43,220 nucleotides of DNA from the NCBI GenBank assembly GCA_904387055.1, contig CAJFKV010000013.1, positions 1 through 43,220 of the forward strand, given 5' to 3'. The notes below the pieces were generated by a model that saw only the letters and a program-made list of their open reading frames with translations, searched no databases and was not told the DNA's origin. A program made the position numbers and the translations under genes. The stretch comes from Candidatus Heteroruminococcus faecigallinarum. GTDB lineage: Bacteria; Bacillota; Clostridia; Oscillospirales; Ruminococcaceae. Shown in pieces: positions 1 to 7,424 of this stretch (position 1 is its first letter; the number at the start of each line of letters is the position of its first letter).

Positions 1-1
1 C

Positions 2-247
2 GATGTGGTTCCCCAGGCGGCTGCCCCCGCGGCGGAGATGCCCGCCGCCCCTGCCGAGGCTCCCCTTGTGGACGAGCCTGCCCAGAACCCGGCCGATACA
101 GTGATCTCGGCCCAGGCCGACCCGGCCGAGGGTGTTCCTGCCGCCCCGGCCCAGGAGGCCTCCTTCCCGGTGGTCCCCGTCCTGGTGGCTGCTGCCGCCC
201 TGGCGGTGGCGGGCGCGCTGGGCTTCGTGTGGTACCGGCAGCGGTAG
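2..247 (+). CDS. C-terminal end of a membrane-anchored surface protein (partial)
   Basis: The frame is open to the left edge, so this is only the tail of a longer gene. The visible 81 residues are a low-complexity Pro/Ala/Glu stretch followed by one hydrophobic segment (VVPVLVAAAALAVAGAL) and a short basic end, WYRQR. This is the layout of a cell-wall-spanning linker plus C-terminal membrane anchor of an exported protein. No LPXTG motif is visible before the anchor. The catalytic or binding part lies outside the window, so no function can be named. A strong hairpin terminator follows the stop codon directly. Confidence 0.6.
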   Translation, partial: DVVPQAAAPAAEMPAAPAEAPLVDEPAQNPADTVISAQADPAEGVPAAPAQEASFPVVPVLVAAAALAVAGALGFVWYRQR

Positions 248-261
248 CCCCTTTCCCCCGC

Positions 262-296
262 AAAAAAAGAGAGCCCCGGGGGGCTCTCTTTTTTTG
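262..296. terminator. bidirectional intrinsic terminator
   Basis: A 9-bp stem (268-276 with 281-289) is flanked by seven A on the left and a T run on the right, so it can end transcription in both directions. It lies between the converging partial surface-protein gene and the small Cys-rich gene. Confidence 0.85.
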
Positions 297-311
297 CGCC
301 GGTTCCTTGGT

Positions 312-500
312 TCAGGCCAGGCCCCGGTCCTTCAGCAGGGCCTGGAAGCTGCGGTCCCACAGCGCTTCCCCTTCCTTGGAAAAGAAGCAGCCGGGCACGC
401 CCCCGTCCTTCTGGTGGTGGGCGATGCAGGCGCAGCATTTGCCATGGCGGGGGCACCCGGGGTAGGTGCAGGCACAGGGCTTCTTGTTGTCACAAGCCAC
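312..500 (-). CDS. small Cys-rich protein, DUF6485-like
   Basis: A 62-residue cytosolic protein with eight Cys and three His packed into its first 40 residues (CACTYPGC, then CCACIAHH, then GCFF), a pattern expected to bind metal. It resembles the small DUF6485 proteins of clostridia, whose role is unknown; that assignment is from memory of the CTYPxCPRxGxCCxC pattern. The frame could start at an ATG at 536. GTG at 500 is preferred because an AGGAGG site lies nine bases before it and because the extra residues would be translated from the promoter region. It has its own promoter overlapping the end of the symporter gene. Confidence 0.65.
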   Translation of the reverse strand: MACDNKKPCACTYPGCPRHGKCCACIAHHQKDGGVPGCFFSKEGEALWDRSFQALLKDRGLA

Positions 501-534
501 GATTTTCTTCCTCCTTCTCTCGGGGTATGGTGCC

Positions 535-564
535 ATTATACCCCATTTTCCCCCGTTACAGCAA
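535..564 (-). promoter_or_regulatory. SigA-type promoter of the small Cys-rich gene
   Basis: Read on the minus strand: TTGCTG (564-559), an 18-base spacer, then TATAAT (540-535). The -35 box overlaps the stop codon of the symporter gene. Confidence 0.6.
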
Positions 565-1890
565 GCCCTCCTTCTTCATCTCCCGCCACACCACCGGCGA
601 GAGGAGGGCCACCGCCGCCAGGTTGGGCAGGGCCATCAGCCCGTTGAGGAGGTCGGCCAGGGCCCACACCGTCTGGGAGCGCCCCAGGGCCCCCAGCCCG
701 GCACAGAGGACAAAGGCCCGCCGGTACCACCGGGCGGCCCCTTCCCCCTCCCCGGCCAGCCACGCCACACACCGCTGCCCGTAATAGGACCACCCCAGCA
801 GGGTGGACAGGGCAAAGGCCAGGATGGACAGGGAGACAAACTCCCCACCCCAGGGGCCCAGGAAGGCCTGGAAGGCCCGGGCCGCCAGCTGGCCGCCCTC
901 CGCCCCCGTTCCCGCCAGTCCCGAGGCGATCACCGTCACCGCCGTCACCGTGCAGATGACCATGGTGGAGAGGAACACCTCCCCAATCCCCCACATCCCC
1001 TGGCGGGCGGGGCTTTGGGCCTGGGCGGCCCCGTGGGCCATGGCCGCCGACCCCAGGCCCGCCTCGTTGGAGAAGATGCCCCTGGCCACCCCGTACCGCA
1101 CCGTCTCGCCAATTCCCCAGCCGGCGGCCCCGCCGGCCGCCGCCTGCCAGCCAAAGGCCCCCTTCCCAATCGCGCCCAGGGCCTGTGCCGCCCTCGCGGG
1201 GTCCTGGAGGATCACGACGGCCCCTCCCCCCAGGTAGAAGAGGGCCATTACCGGTACCAGCGCCCCCGCCAGCCGGGCCACCCACCGGACCCCGCCCTTC
1301 ATCACCAGGAGGGTGAAGAGGGCCAGCAGGCAGCCGGACAGGGGCCGCGGCCATCCCCACAGGCTTTCCAGGGCGGCCGCCGCCTCCTGGGACTGGTTCA
1401 GGTTCCCGATGCCGAAGGAGGCCGCCGTCCCCGCCGCGGCAAAAAGCCCCGCCAGCCGCCGGGAGCCCAGTCCCCGGGCCATGTAGGCCATGGGGCCGCC
1501 CCACCGGTTGCCCTGCCGGTCCCGCCCCTGGTACCGGACCGCCAGCACCACCTCGGCATACTTGGTCATCATCCCCACCAGGGCCGACACCCACATCCAG
1601 AACACCGCCCCCGGGCCCCCCAGGGTGATGGCGGAGGCCACCCCCGCAATGCTCCCCACCCCCACCGTGCTGCCCAGGGCCGTGGCCATGGCCTGGAAGG
1701 GGCTCACCCCGCCGGCGGGCCGCTCCCCCCGGCCCAGGAGGCTTCCCCAGGTCTCCCGCCAGATGGTCCGCCACCGGCGCAGGGGAAAGAACCGGCTGCT
1801 CACGGTGAGCCATCCCCCCAGGCCCAGCACCAGCGCCAGGGTGCCCGGCCCCCACACCCAGCTTCCCATCCGGCTCAACAAACCTTCCAT
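556..1890 (-). CDS. AGCS family amino acid (alanine/glycine):cation symporter
   Basis: A 444-residue polytopic membrane protein that should import alanine, glycine or a related amino acid with Na+ or H+. Family marks are clear: GSTVGVGSIAGVA (73-85), GGPGAVFWMW (91-100), GGPMAYMARG (131-140) and the AGCS signature IFSNEAGLGSAAMAH (272-286). Its length matches the usual ~450. The open frame continues upstream to 2250, but ATG at 1890 follows a GGGGGAGG site and gives the normal AGCS N-terminus (MEGLLSRMGSWVWGPG). Substrate and ion cannot be told from sequence. No convincing promoter was seen; a TATACT lies about 55 bases upstream without a good -35 box. Confidence 0.92.
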   Translation of the reverse strand: MEGLLSRMGSWVWGPGTLALVLGLGGWLTVSSRFFPLRRWRTIWRETWGSLLGRGERPAGGVSPFQAMATALGSTVGVGSIAGVASAITLGGPGAVFWMWVSALVGMMTKYAEVVLAVRYQGRDRQGNRWGGPMAYMARGLGSRRLAGLFAAAGTAASFGIGNLNQSQEAAAALESLWGWPRPLSGCLLALFTLLVMKGGVRWVARLAGALVPVMALFYLGGGAVVILQDPARAAQALGAIGKGAFGWQAAAGGAAGWGIGETVRYGVARGIFSNEAGLGSAAMAHGAAQAQSPARQGMWGIGEVFLSTMVICTVTAVTVIASGLAGTGAEGGQLAARAFQAFLGPWGGEFVSLSILAFALSTLLGWSYYGQRCVAWLAGEGEGAARWYRRAFVLCAGLGALGRSQTVWALADLLNGLMALPNLAAVALLSPVVWREMKKEGLL

Positions 1891-1998
1891 GGCCCTCCCC
1901 CTTTTCCTCTGCCGCGCAAACACAAAACGCACCGGCATCCGCCTTGCGGCCAGTATAACCATAGGGGCGCGCCCCGGCGGATATGCCAAAAAGAGGGC

Positions 1999-2031
1999 AA
2001 AAAAATCCCCCTGCTGCTGGCAGCAGGGGGG
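1999..2031 (-). terminator. intrinsic terminator of the VOC-family gene
   Basis: A 10-bp perfect stem (2007-2016 with 2021-2030, 4-base loop) is followed on the minus strand by a run of seven U (2005-1999), separating the VOC gene from the symporter gene. Confidence 0.8.
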
Positions 2032-2080
2032 AGCCACTGATAAAAACAAGAGGATTTGAAAAGGATACCAAGGGATCGTT

Positions 2081-2452
2081 TTACTTTGCCGGAACAATCT
2101 CCAGCCAGTAACCGTCGGGATCGCTGATGAAATACACGCCCATGGCGGTGTTCTCGTAACAGACCACCCCTTTTTCCTTATGGAAGGCATAGGCTTTTTC
2201 AAAATCATCGGTGGTGAAGGCAAGATGGATCTCGTTGTCTCCCAGCTCATACGGGTTCTGGCGGTCCCGCAGCCAGGTGATCTCCAGCTTGTGCTCCGAC
2301 CCTTCCTTGTCGCCCAGGAAGACCAGCTTGAAGCTCTTGTCCTCCGCTTCCTTCACCTTGACCGGCTTAAGCCCCAGCATCTCCTCGTAGAAGGCCAGGC
2401 TCTTTTCCAGGTCGTAGACGTTGATGTTGTTGTGGGCAAATTTGAAGGTCAT
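2081..2452 (-). CDS. VOC-fold protein, glyoxalase I-like
   Basis: A 123-residue vicinal-oxygen-chelate protein resembling lactoylglutathione lyase (glyoxalase I) and its clostridial homologues. The four expected metal positions are present: His7 (FAHNNINV), Glu in KLEITWL, His in NEIHLAF and Glu in GYWLEIV. A glyoxalase-type isomerase acting on a thiol adduct of an aldehyde is the likeliest role; other VOC enzymes share the same ligands. ATG at 2452 gives the family N-terminus; an in-frame start at 2497 would add an unconserved 15-residue extension. Monocistronic, with its own terminator. Confidence 0.85.
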   Translation of the reverse strand: MTFKFAHNNINVYDLEKSLAFYEEMLGLKPVKVKEAEDKSFKLVFLGDKEGSEHKLEITWLRDRQNPYELGDNEIHLAFTTDDFEKAYAFHKEKGVVCYENTAMGVYFISDPDGYWLEIVPAK

Positions 2453-2557
2453 TGCCGCTCTCCCGCCTTTCCGGTTACTGTCTTTAGTATACGCCAAAGA
2501 AGGCGGCCATTCATCCTTTTTGGATGAAAAGACGATTACAAAACGATAACGGCCCGG

Positions 2558-2914
2558 TCAGCTGGTGTAATCCTCCAGTAACCGCACCAGCTTGGGGTAG
2601 TCCTCCACCGGCACACCCCTGGCCAGCTCCCGCTGGTCATACTCGGGCAGATACTGGACATACAGGTCCAGCACCAGCCCGGGGGTCTCCTCCTCCCCCA
2701 CAAAGACCGCCACCTTGCCTTCGTACTCCTTGACCAGGTAACCTCCCTCGGGGGCGGATACCGATTCTTCCTGGCTGGCGGACTGCTTGGGCAGGCCGAA
2801 CCAGGGCAGGTCCACCGGGGAGGAGTCCCCGCCCAGGGCCAGGGCCAGCCACCCGCCCAGCAAAAGAGCCAGTACCAAGGCGGCAATGGTGATTGGCAGG
2901 CGGATATTCAGCAT
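2558..2914 (-). CDS. exported BofC C-terminal-domain protein
   Basis: 118 residues: a short cytosolic start, one membrane segment (ITIAALVLALLLGGWLAL, about 8-25), a Ser/Glu-rich linker, and a compact C-terminal domain from about residue 57 (YLVKEYEGKVAVF ... YLPEYDQRELARGVPV ... LVRLLEDYTS). This end matches the BofC C-terminal domain common in small clostridial envelope proteins. In Bacillus, BofC inhibits a forespore signalling protease; that role should not be assumed here because most of BofC is missing. ATG at 2914 follows GGAGGGG; the frame stays open upstream to 3001. Confidence 0.7.
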   Translation of the reverse strand: MLNIRLPITIAALVLALLLGGWLALALGGDSSPVDLPWFGLPKQSASQEESVSAPEGGYLVKEYEGKVAVFVGEEETPGLVLDLYVQYLPEYDQRELARGVPVEDYPKLVRLLEDYTS

Positions 2915-3029
2915 CCCAGTCCCCTCCTTTCCTTCCCCGTTATTCTTTCCCAGGGAGGGTGGCTTCATACGGAAAACCTGGAGAAATTTCTCGCTTTTCA
3001 AATTTCTTTAACATTTCCCCTTGCACATG

Positions 3030-3038
3030 TGGTATAAT
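3030..3038 (+). promoter_or_regulatory. extended -10 promoter
   Basis: TGGTATAAT, an exact extended -10 (TGnTATAAT). No good -35 box lies at 17 bases. Transcription would start near 3045, about 245 bases before the penicillin-binding protein start codon. Confidence 0.6.
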
Positions 3039-3044
3039 AACGGT

Positions 3045-3256
3045 ATTGTGGTTGAGTGTATGCTGTTTCCCTTCGGCTTCTCCCAGCCGCAACTGCTCAC
3101 GGGATAACGCCGAGGACGGATGTGGAAAGCGGCTTTCCGGCGCAGGATTCTGCTGCGAAGCGGGTCCCCAGAAAGGCCGTTTCTCCCCCTGCGGGGCCCT
3201 GCCGTCCCATCTTCCCCCTCGGCAAAAGGCCCTTGCGGCCGTTCTTCTTTTTCTGA
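3045..3256 (+). ncRNA. candidate structured RNA (6S-like architecture) or long leader of the PBP gene
   Basis: The 370-base gap before the PBP gene is not empty. A rod-like fold can be drawn: GCCGCAA (3086-3092) pairs with TTGCGGC (3233-3239); then a large bulge; then GCCGAG (3109-3114) pairs with CTCGGC (3218-3223), continued by GACGG with CCGTC (near 3203). Small hairpins fill the apical part (3124-3138, 3141-3157, 3170-3184). A T-rich run (3241-3252) follows the closing stem. Closing stem, big central bubble and a size near 200 nt are what 6S RNA shows, but I cannot align it to a known 6S. It could equally be a regulatory 5' leader. Confidence 0.35.
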
Positions 3257-3288
3257 GCATCTTCCCTTTCAAAGGAGGCTTTTCGCCT

Positions 3289-5586
3289 ATGGGCAAACCA
3301 TCCAAACGACAAGGCCGGGGCGGCGGTTCCACCGTCATGGGGCGGATTGGCACGGTGCTGCTGTCCTTCTTCCTCATCTGTGTCATTACCGGCTGTATTG
3401 TGGTGTGTGTCCTCACCGTCTACATCTTCAAATACTTAGGGGAGGCCGACGATGTGGACCTCACCCAGGCTGAGCTGTCTCTCACCACCATCCTCTACGC
3501 CCCCGATGAGTCGACCGGCGAATACATTGAGCTGAAGCGGATCACCAACGATGAAAACCGCATCTGGGTGGATCTGGTGGACATGCCCCAGCACCTGGTT
3601 GACGCGGCCATCGCCGCCGAGGACGAGCGGTTCATGGAGCACCACGGGGTGGACTGGAAGCGGACCTTTGCCGCCTTTATCAACCAGTTCATCCCCATCC
3701 TGCCCGGTACCCAGGGCGGTTCCACCATCACCCAGCAGGTGGTGAAGAACGTCACCGGGGACGACGCCTTCCGGGTGGAACGGAAGGTGCGGGAGATCTT
3801 CCGGGCACTGAACCTGGAAAAGCGATACTCCAAGTCCCAGATCATGGAGACCTACCTGAACATCATCGGCCTGGGGCATAACTGCGCCGGCGTCCAGGCG
3901 GCTTCCAACTATTACTTCGGCAAGGACGTGGGGGACCTGTCCATCGCCGAGTCGGCCGCCCTCATCGCCATCACCAAGTCCCCCACCGCCAACGACCCCC
4001 TCCGGTACCCGGAAAACAACAAGGCCCGGCGGGACTGGATCATCGAGAACATGTGCGAGCTGGGCTTTATCAGCGAGGAGGAGCGGGACGAAGCGCTGAA
4101 CGAGGAGCTGGTCCTCAACGAGGACGGCGACTCGGGCGGGCAGAATTCCATCAACACGGTGAATACCTGGTTTGAGGATTATGTCATCGACCGGGTCATT
4201 GCCGACCTGATGGAGCAGAAGGGAATGACCTACAGCGAGGCCAGCAACTACCTGTTCCAGGGGGGGCTGCGGATCTACACCACCGTGGACCAGGATATGC
4301 AGACCTACCTGGAAGACTTTTACGCCGACGAGGCCAACTTCCCTGCCGTCTACAACGAGACCTATCCCCAGGGCGCCTTCATCATCACCGACCTGAACGG
4401 CAAGATCCTGGCCATGGCCGGCGGCATGGGGGAGAAGGAGCAGAGCCGGATCTTCAACCGGGCCACCGACGCCAAGCGCCAGCCCGGTTCCGCCATCAAG
4501 CCCATCGCTTCCTACCCGGTGGCCCTGGAGCAGAACCTGATCACCTGGTCCTCCATGATCGTGGACGAGCCGGTGTGGGACAGCGACGACGACGGCGAGC
4601 CGGACCGTCCCCGGGACCACTACGGGGACTGGCTGCGCACCCCCATCACGGTGGATTACGCCATCCGCCGTTCCACCAATACCATCCCCGCCAAGCTGGT
4701 GGACGCCATCGGCCCGGACGTCATCTTCAATTTCATGAAGAACAGCCTCCATGTGGACTCTCTGGTGGAGGGCCGTGAAAATGCCGAAACCGGCATTTGG
4801 CAGACCGACGTGGCCCAGGCGCCCCTCTCCATCGGCGCCCTGACCGACGGCATGACCCTTCTGGAGATGGCCGGTGCCTATCAGATGATCGGCAACGGCG
4901 GCACCTACACCGAGCCCTACTGCTATACCAAGGTGCTGGACAGCCAGGGCGAGGTGGTGCTGGAAGCGGACACCACCCCCACCCGGGTCATCTCCGCCGA
5001 AACCGCCACCCTCCTCAACCGGCTGCTTCAGCGGGTGACCACCGGTGCTCAAGCCACCGGTACCACCGCCAAGCTGACCAACTTCCCGGTGGCTGGCAAA
5101 ACCGGTACCTCGGACAACGATTACAACCAGTGGTTTGCCGGTATCAGCCCCTACTACATCGGCATCTGCTGGATGGGATACGACGAGGAGGAAACCATCA
5201 GCTATGCCAGCTATGGTCCTCCCATCATCTGGAAGAGCGTGATGGAGCCCCTCCATGCCGATCTGCCCGCTGCCGACTTTACCTACAGCAACCAGGTGGT
5301 GGCCCGGGAGTTCTGCTCCGTCACCGGCGCCCTGGCCAGCGACGACTGTGAGCAAACCGAAACCGGTTGGTATTCGGTCACCAACCTTCCGGACGAATGC
5401 GGATATTGCGCCGATCCGGACGAGGAACGCATCACCGATTACCTCCTCCTCTCCGACGACTATGACCCCGAACCGGACGAGGATGAGGACGAAGACGAGG
5501 ATGACCGCGACAGCCGCAGCAACCGCAGCAGCAGTCGGAACAGCCGCAGCAACCGGGACGACGAAGAGGATGAGGACGCCGCCTAG
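3289..5586 (+). CDS. class A penicillin-binding protein (PBP1A type)
   Basis: A 765-residue bifunctional peptidoglycan synthase acting at the outer face of the membrane. Order: short basic cytosolic tail, one membrane segment (about 20-46), glycosyltransferase GT51 domain (catalytic Glu111 in AAEDERFMEHHG; GGSTITQQ at 143-150; YLNIIGLG at 189-196), then a transpeptidase domain with nucleophile Ser401 in SAIK, STN at 462-464 and KTG at 604-606. All catalytic motifs are intact. The last ~40 residues are an Asp/Glu run, a Ser-Arg-Asn repeat and another acidic run, an unusual extracytoplasmic tail. AAAGGAGG precedes ATG 3289 by ten bases. Confidence 0.95.
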   Translation: MGKPSKRQGRGGGSTVMGRIGTVLLSFFLICVITGCIVVCVLTVYIFKYLGEADDVDLTQAELSLTTILYAPDESTGEYIELKRITNDENRIWVDLVDMPQHLVDAAIAAEDERFMEHHGVDWKRTFAAFINQFIPILPGTQGGSTITQQVVKNVTGDDAFRVERKVREIFRALNLEKRYSKSQIMETYLNIIGLGHNCAGVQAASNYYFGKDVGDLSIAESAALIAITKSPTANDPLRYPENNKARRDWIIENMCELGFISEEERDEALNEELVLNEDGDSGGQNSINTVNTWFEDYVIDRVIADLMEQKGMTYSEASNYLFQGGLRIYTTVDQDMQTYLEDFYADEANFPAVYNETYPQGAFIITDLNGKILAMAGGMGEKEQSRIFNRATDAKRQPGSAIKPIASYPVALEQNLITWSSMIVDEPVWDSDDDGEPDRPRDHYGDWLRTPITVDYAIRRSTNTIPAKLVDAIGPDVIFNFMKNSLHVDSLVEGRENAETGIWQTDVAQAPLSIGALTDGMTLLEMAGAYQMIGNGGTYTEPYCYTKVLDSQGEVVLEADTTPTRVISAETATLLNRLLQRVTTGAQATGTTAKLTNFPVAGKTGTSDNDYNQWFAGISPYYIGICWMGYDEEETISYASYGPPIIWKSVMEPLHADLPAADFTYSNQVVAREFCSVTGALASDDCEQTETGWYSVTNLPDECGYCADPDEERITDYLLLSDDYDPEPDEDEDEDEDDRDSRSNRSSSRNSRSNRDDEEDEDAA

Positions 5587-5625
5587 GGGCGGGGCGCCTT
5601 CTCCCCTTTTCCCCCCCAACAAGCC

Positions 5626-5672
5626 CACCCCCGGCGCGCCGCCAAAGGCGCGCCGGGGGTGTTTCGATTTCT
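5626..5672 (+). terminator. intrinsic terminator of the PBP gene
   Basis: A perfect 15-bp stem (5626-5640 with 5647-5661, loop GCCAAA) is followed by an interrupted T run. It sits between the converging PBP and rubrerythrin genes. Confidence 0.8.
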
Positions 5673-5691
5673 TCCAAAGAGGGGGAACCCG

Positions 5692-6225
5692 TCAGTAGTT
5701 TTCTTCTTTCAGCTGGAAATAGGCCTGGGGGTGGGAGCAAACCGGGCAGATGTTGGGAGCCGCTTCCCCCGTGTACAGGTACCCGCAGTTTCGGCAGACC
5801 CAGGTCTGGGAGCTTTCCCGGCGGAAGACCTTTCCCTCCTCCAGGTTGGCCCGCAGGGCGTTAAACCGTTCCTCGTGGCTTTTCTCGATCTGGGCTACCC
5901 CATGGAACATCCGGGCGATCTGGTCAAAGCCCTCCGCCTTGGCCACCTCTTCAAACTCCTTGTACATCTCGCTCCATTCATACTTCTCTCCCAGCCCCGC
6001 GTGGCGGAGGTTCTCCGAGGTTCCGGCGATGCCTCCCAGCAGCTGGAACCACAGCTTTGCGTGCTCCTTCTCGTTCTCCGCCGTCTGGTCAAAGAAATCG
6101 CCGATCTGCTGGTACCCCTCCTTCCGCGCCTGGGAGCCGAAGTAGGTATACTTGTTCCGGGCCTGGGATTCCCCCGCAAAGGCCGCCCACAGGTTGGCCT
6201 CGGTCTTGCTGCCTTTCAGTTCCAT
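5692..6225 (-). CDS. rbr: rubrerythrin
   Basis: A 177-residue cytosolic non-haem iron protein that reduces peroxide in anaerobes. The ferritin-like diiron domain carries ESQARNKYTYF (about 19-29), ENEKEHAKLW with the E-x2-H pair (about 50-59) and IEKSHEERF. The C-terminal rubredoxin-like domain has two CxxC knuckles (CRNCGYLY and CPVC, about 143-162). Both domains are complete and the length is typical. AGAAAGGA precedes the ATG. It implies an anaerobe that meets oxidative stress; no peroxide operator could be recognised upstream. Confidence 0.95.
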   Translation of the reverse strand: MELKGSKTEANLWAAFAGESQARNKYTYFGSQARKEGYQQIGDFFDQTAENEKEHAKLWFQLLGGIAGTSENLRHAGLGEKYEWSEMYKEFEEVAKAEGFDQIARMFHGVAQIEKSHEERFNALRANLEEGKVFRRESSQTWVCRNCGYLYTGEAAPNICPVCSHPQAYFQLKEENY

Positions 6226-6302
6226 CTGGTATCACAATCCTTTCTTCTGGAAGTTCCTGGTTAGTCTTGCCGGATTGGCCCCCCTTTATACCCCTGCAAC
6301 GT

Positions 6303-6349
6303 AAAAAAGGGCCGGAGAGATGCCCCCGCGGGGCCTGTCTCTCCGGTCC
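6303..6349 (-). terminator. terminator of the acyltransferase operon
   Basis: A 12-bp stem (6309-6320 with 6338-6349, one G-U pair) with an inner GCCCC/GGGGC stem is followed on the minus strand by six U (6308-6303). It closes the 6.4-10.35 kb operon. Confidence 0.85.
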
Positions 6350-6400
6350 TTACCCTATGGTTTCTTTTCTGCCCCCGTCGCTCCGACCGGGGCGGCGCCG

Positions 6401-7408
6401 TCAGCTGTTGCGCATCGCCAGGCAGAACTCCAGGATCCGCCGGTTCTGCTGGTTAACGTAGTTGGCTTCCAGATAAAGCTCCCACTGGTCCTCCAGGTCC
6501 CGGTACCGGTCGCTCAGCTCCACCACCCCGGCCTCGCTTCCCTGGTGGGCCTCCTTTTCCAGGCGGGTCAGCACCGCCTCGTCGCTGATCTCCAGAGCAG
6601 CCGCCACGCTGTCCTGAATCTGCACCTGCAGGTCCTGGGAGAGGGAGTTCCACCAGGCCTGGTCCGCCAGCAGCCAGACGCCGTCCACCCGGTGGTGGGT
6701 GGGCAGGAGAAAGAGGGTGATGTCCTCCCCCATCTCCGGGGCCAGCCGCGCCCCGTCGTCCCAGCTTCCCTCCATAGCGTCCAGCTCCCCCGCCACAAAG
6801 GCCTCCTCAATCTGGACGGGGTCCATGGCAGTGATGACAAATCCGGCGCTGGACAGCGCCGCCCCCACCGAGGAGCTGGCCTCGATTCCCACGGTAAACT
6901 GGCTGGGGTCCCCGTCGTTGAGGAACTCCTTCCGGAAGAGGAGATCCTCGCTGCCGCCGTAAAAAGCCCCCATCACCTTGACCGGCAGGGTGGGACCCAG
7001 CAGCACCTCCACCATCTCCCGCAGGTCGTCGCTGTTGGCCGTGGTGGAGAAGTTCAGGTAATCCTTCCACAGGAAGGGGCCGGTAAAGAGGGAGAGGTCG
7101 TGGTTCTCCGCCGCCAGCTCCTGGGAGGTGACCAGGGCCAGCTGGACCGTCCCCGCCCGCAGCTCCTCCAGGGCGGACTGGGAGCTGCGGCTCTCCAGCA
7201 GGATGGCGTTGCCGGTGTTCATGCTCAGCTGCTCCCCCAGCAGGCGGGCGGCCCCGCTGCCGACGGCGCCGCTTTTTTCCGAGTAAACCAGCCCCGCCGT
7301 GGCCGCCGGAACGCCGGTGGTGGCCATCTGAGGGCTGGATTCCGCCCCTTGGCCGCAGCCTGCCAGCAACAGCAGCAGCGCCGCTGCGATTCCCGCCAGC
7401 CGTTTCAT
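6401..7408 (-). CDS. TRAP-type (DctP-like) solute-binding lipoprotein
   Basis: 335 residues. A lipoprotein signal (MKRLAGIAAALLLLLAGCG, lipidated Cys18) is followed by a TRAP-transporter substrate-binding fold: ALEELRAGTVQLALVTS, then GPFLWKDYLNF, then a second half with a VQIEEAFVAGELDAMEG element. TRAP receptors normally work with DctQ/DctM membrane proteins; none is nearby. The Arg that usually contacts the substrate carboxylate (in the LKGLKIRVM region) seems replaced, as the matching stretch reads QFTVGIEA. It is the last gene of the MBOAT/DHHW operon, with a 16-base gap, so it may bind a sugar or acyl product rather than feed a transporter. AAGGAGGG precedes the ATG. Confidence 0.75.
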   Translation of the reverse strand: MKRLAGIAAALLLLLAGCGQGAESSPQMATTGVPAATAGLVYSEKSGAVGSGAARLLGEQLSMNTGNAILLESRSSQSALEELRAGTVQLALVTSQELAAENHDLSLFTGPFLWKDYLNFSTTANSDDLREMVEVLLGPTLPVKVMGAFYGGSEDLLFRKEFLNDGDPSQFTVGIEASSSVGAALSSAGFVITAMDPVQIEEAFVAGELDAMEGSWDDGARLAPEMGEDITLFLLPTHHRVDGVWLLADQAWWNSLSQDLQVQIQDSVAAALEISDEAVLTRLEKEAHQGSEAGVVELSDRYRDLEDQWELYLEANYVNQQNRRILEFCLAMRNS

Positions 7409-7424
7409 CTCCTGGTCCCTCCTT

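Noticed and set aside
466-2040. Plus-strand open frame opposite the AGCS symporter
   Set aside because: Low-complexity Pro/His/Arg translation of the antisense strand of a clear transporter gene.
3045-3256. RNase P RNA, tmRNA or SRP RNA
   Set aside because: None of the conserved core strings of these RNAs could be found; size and fold fit 6S better, and that only weakly.
3436-5628. 730-codon minus-strand open frame opposite the PBP gene
   Set aside because: Shadow of the PBP1A coding sequence; no ribosome site and no family motif.
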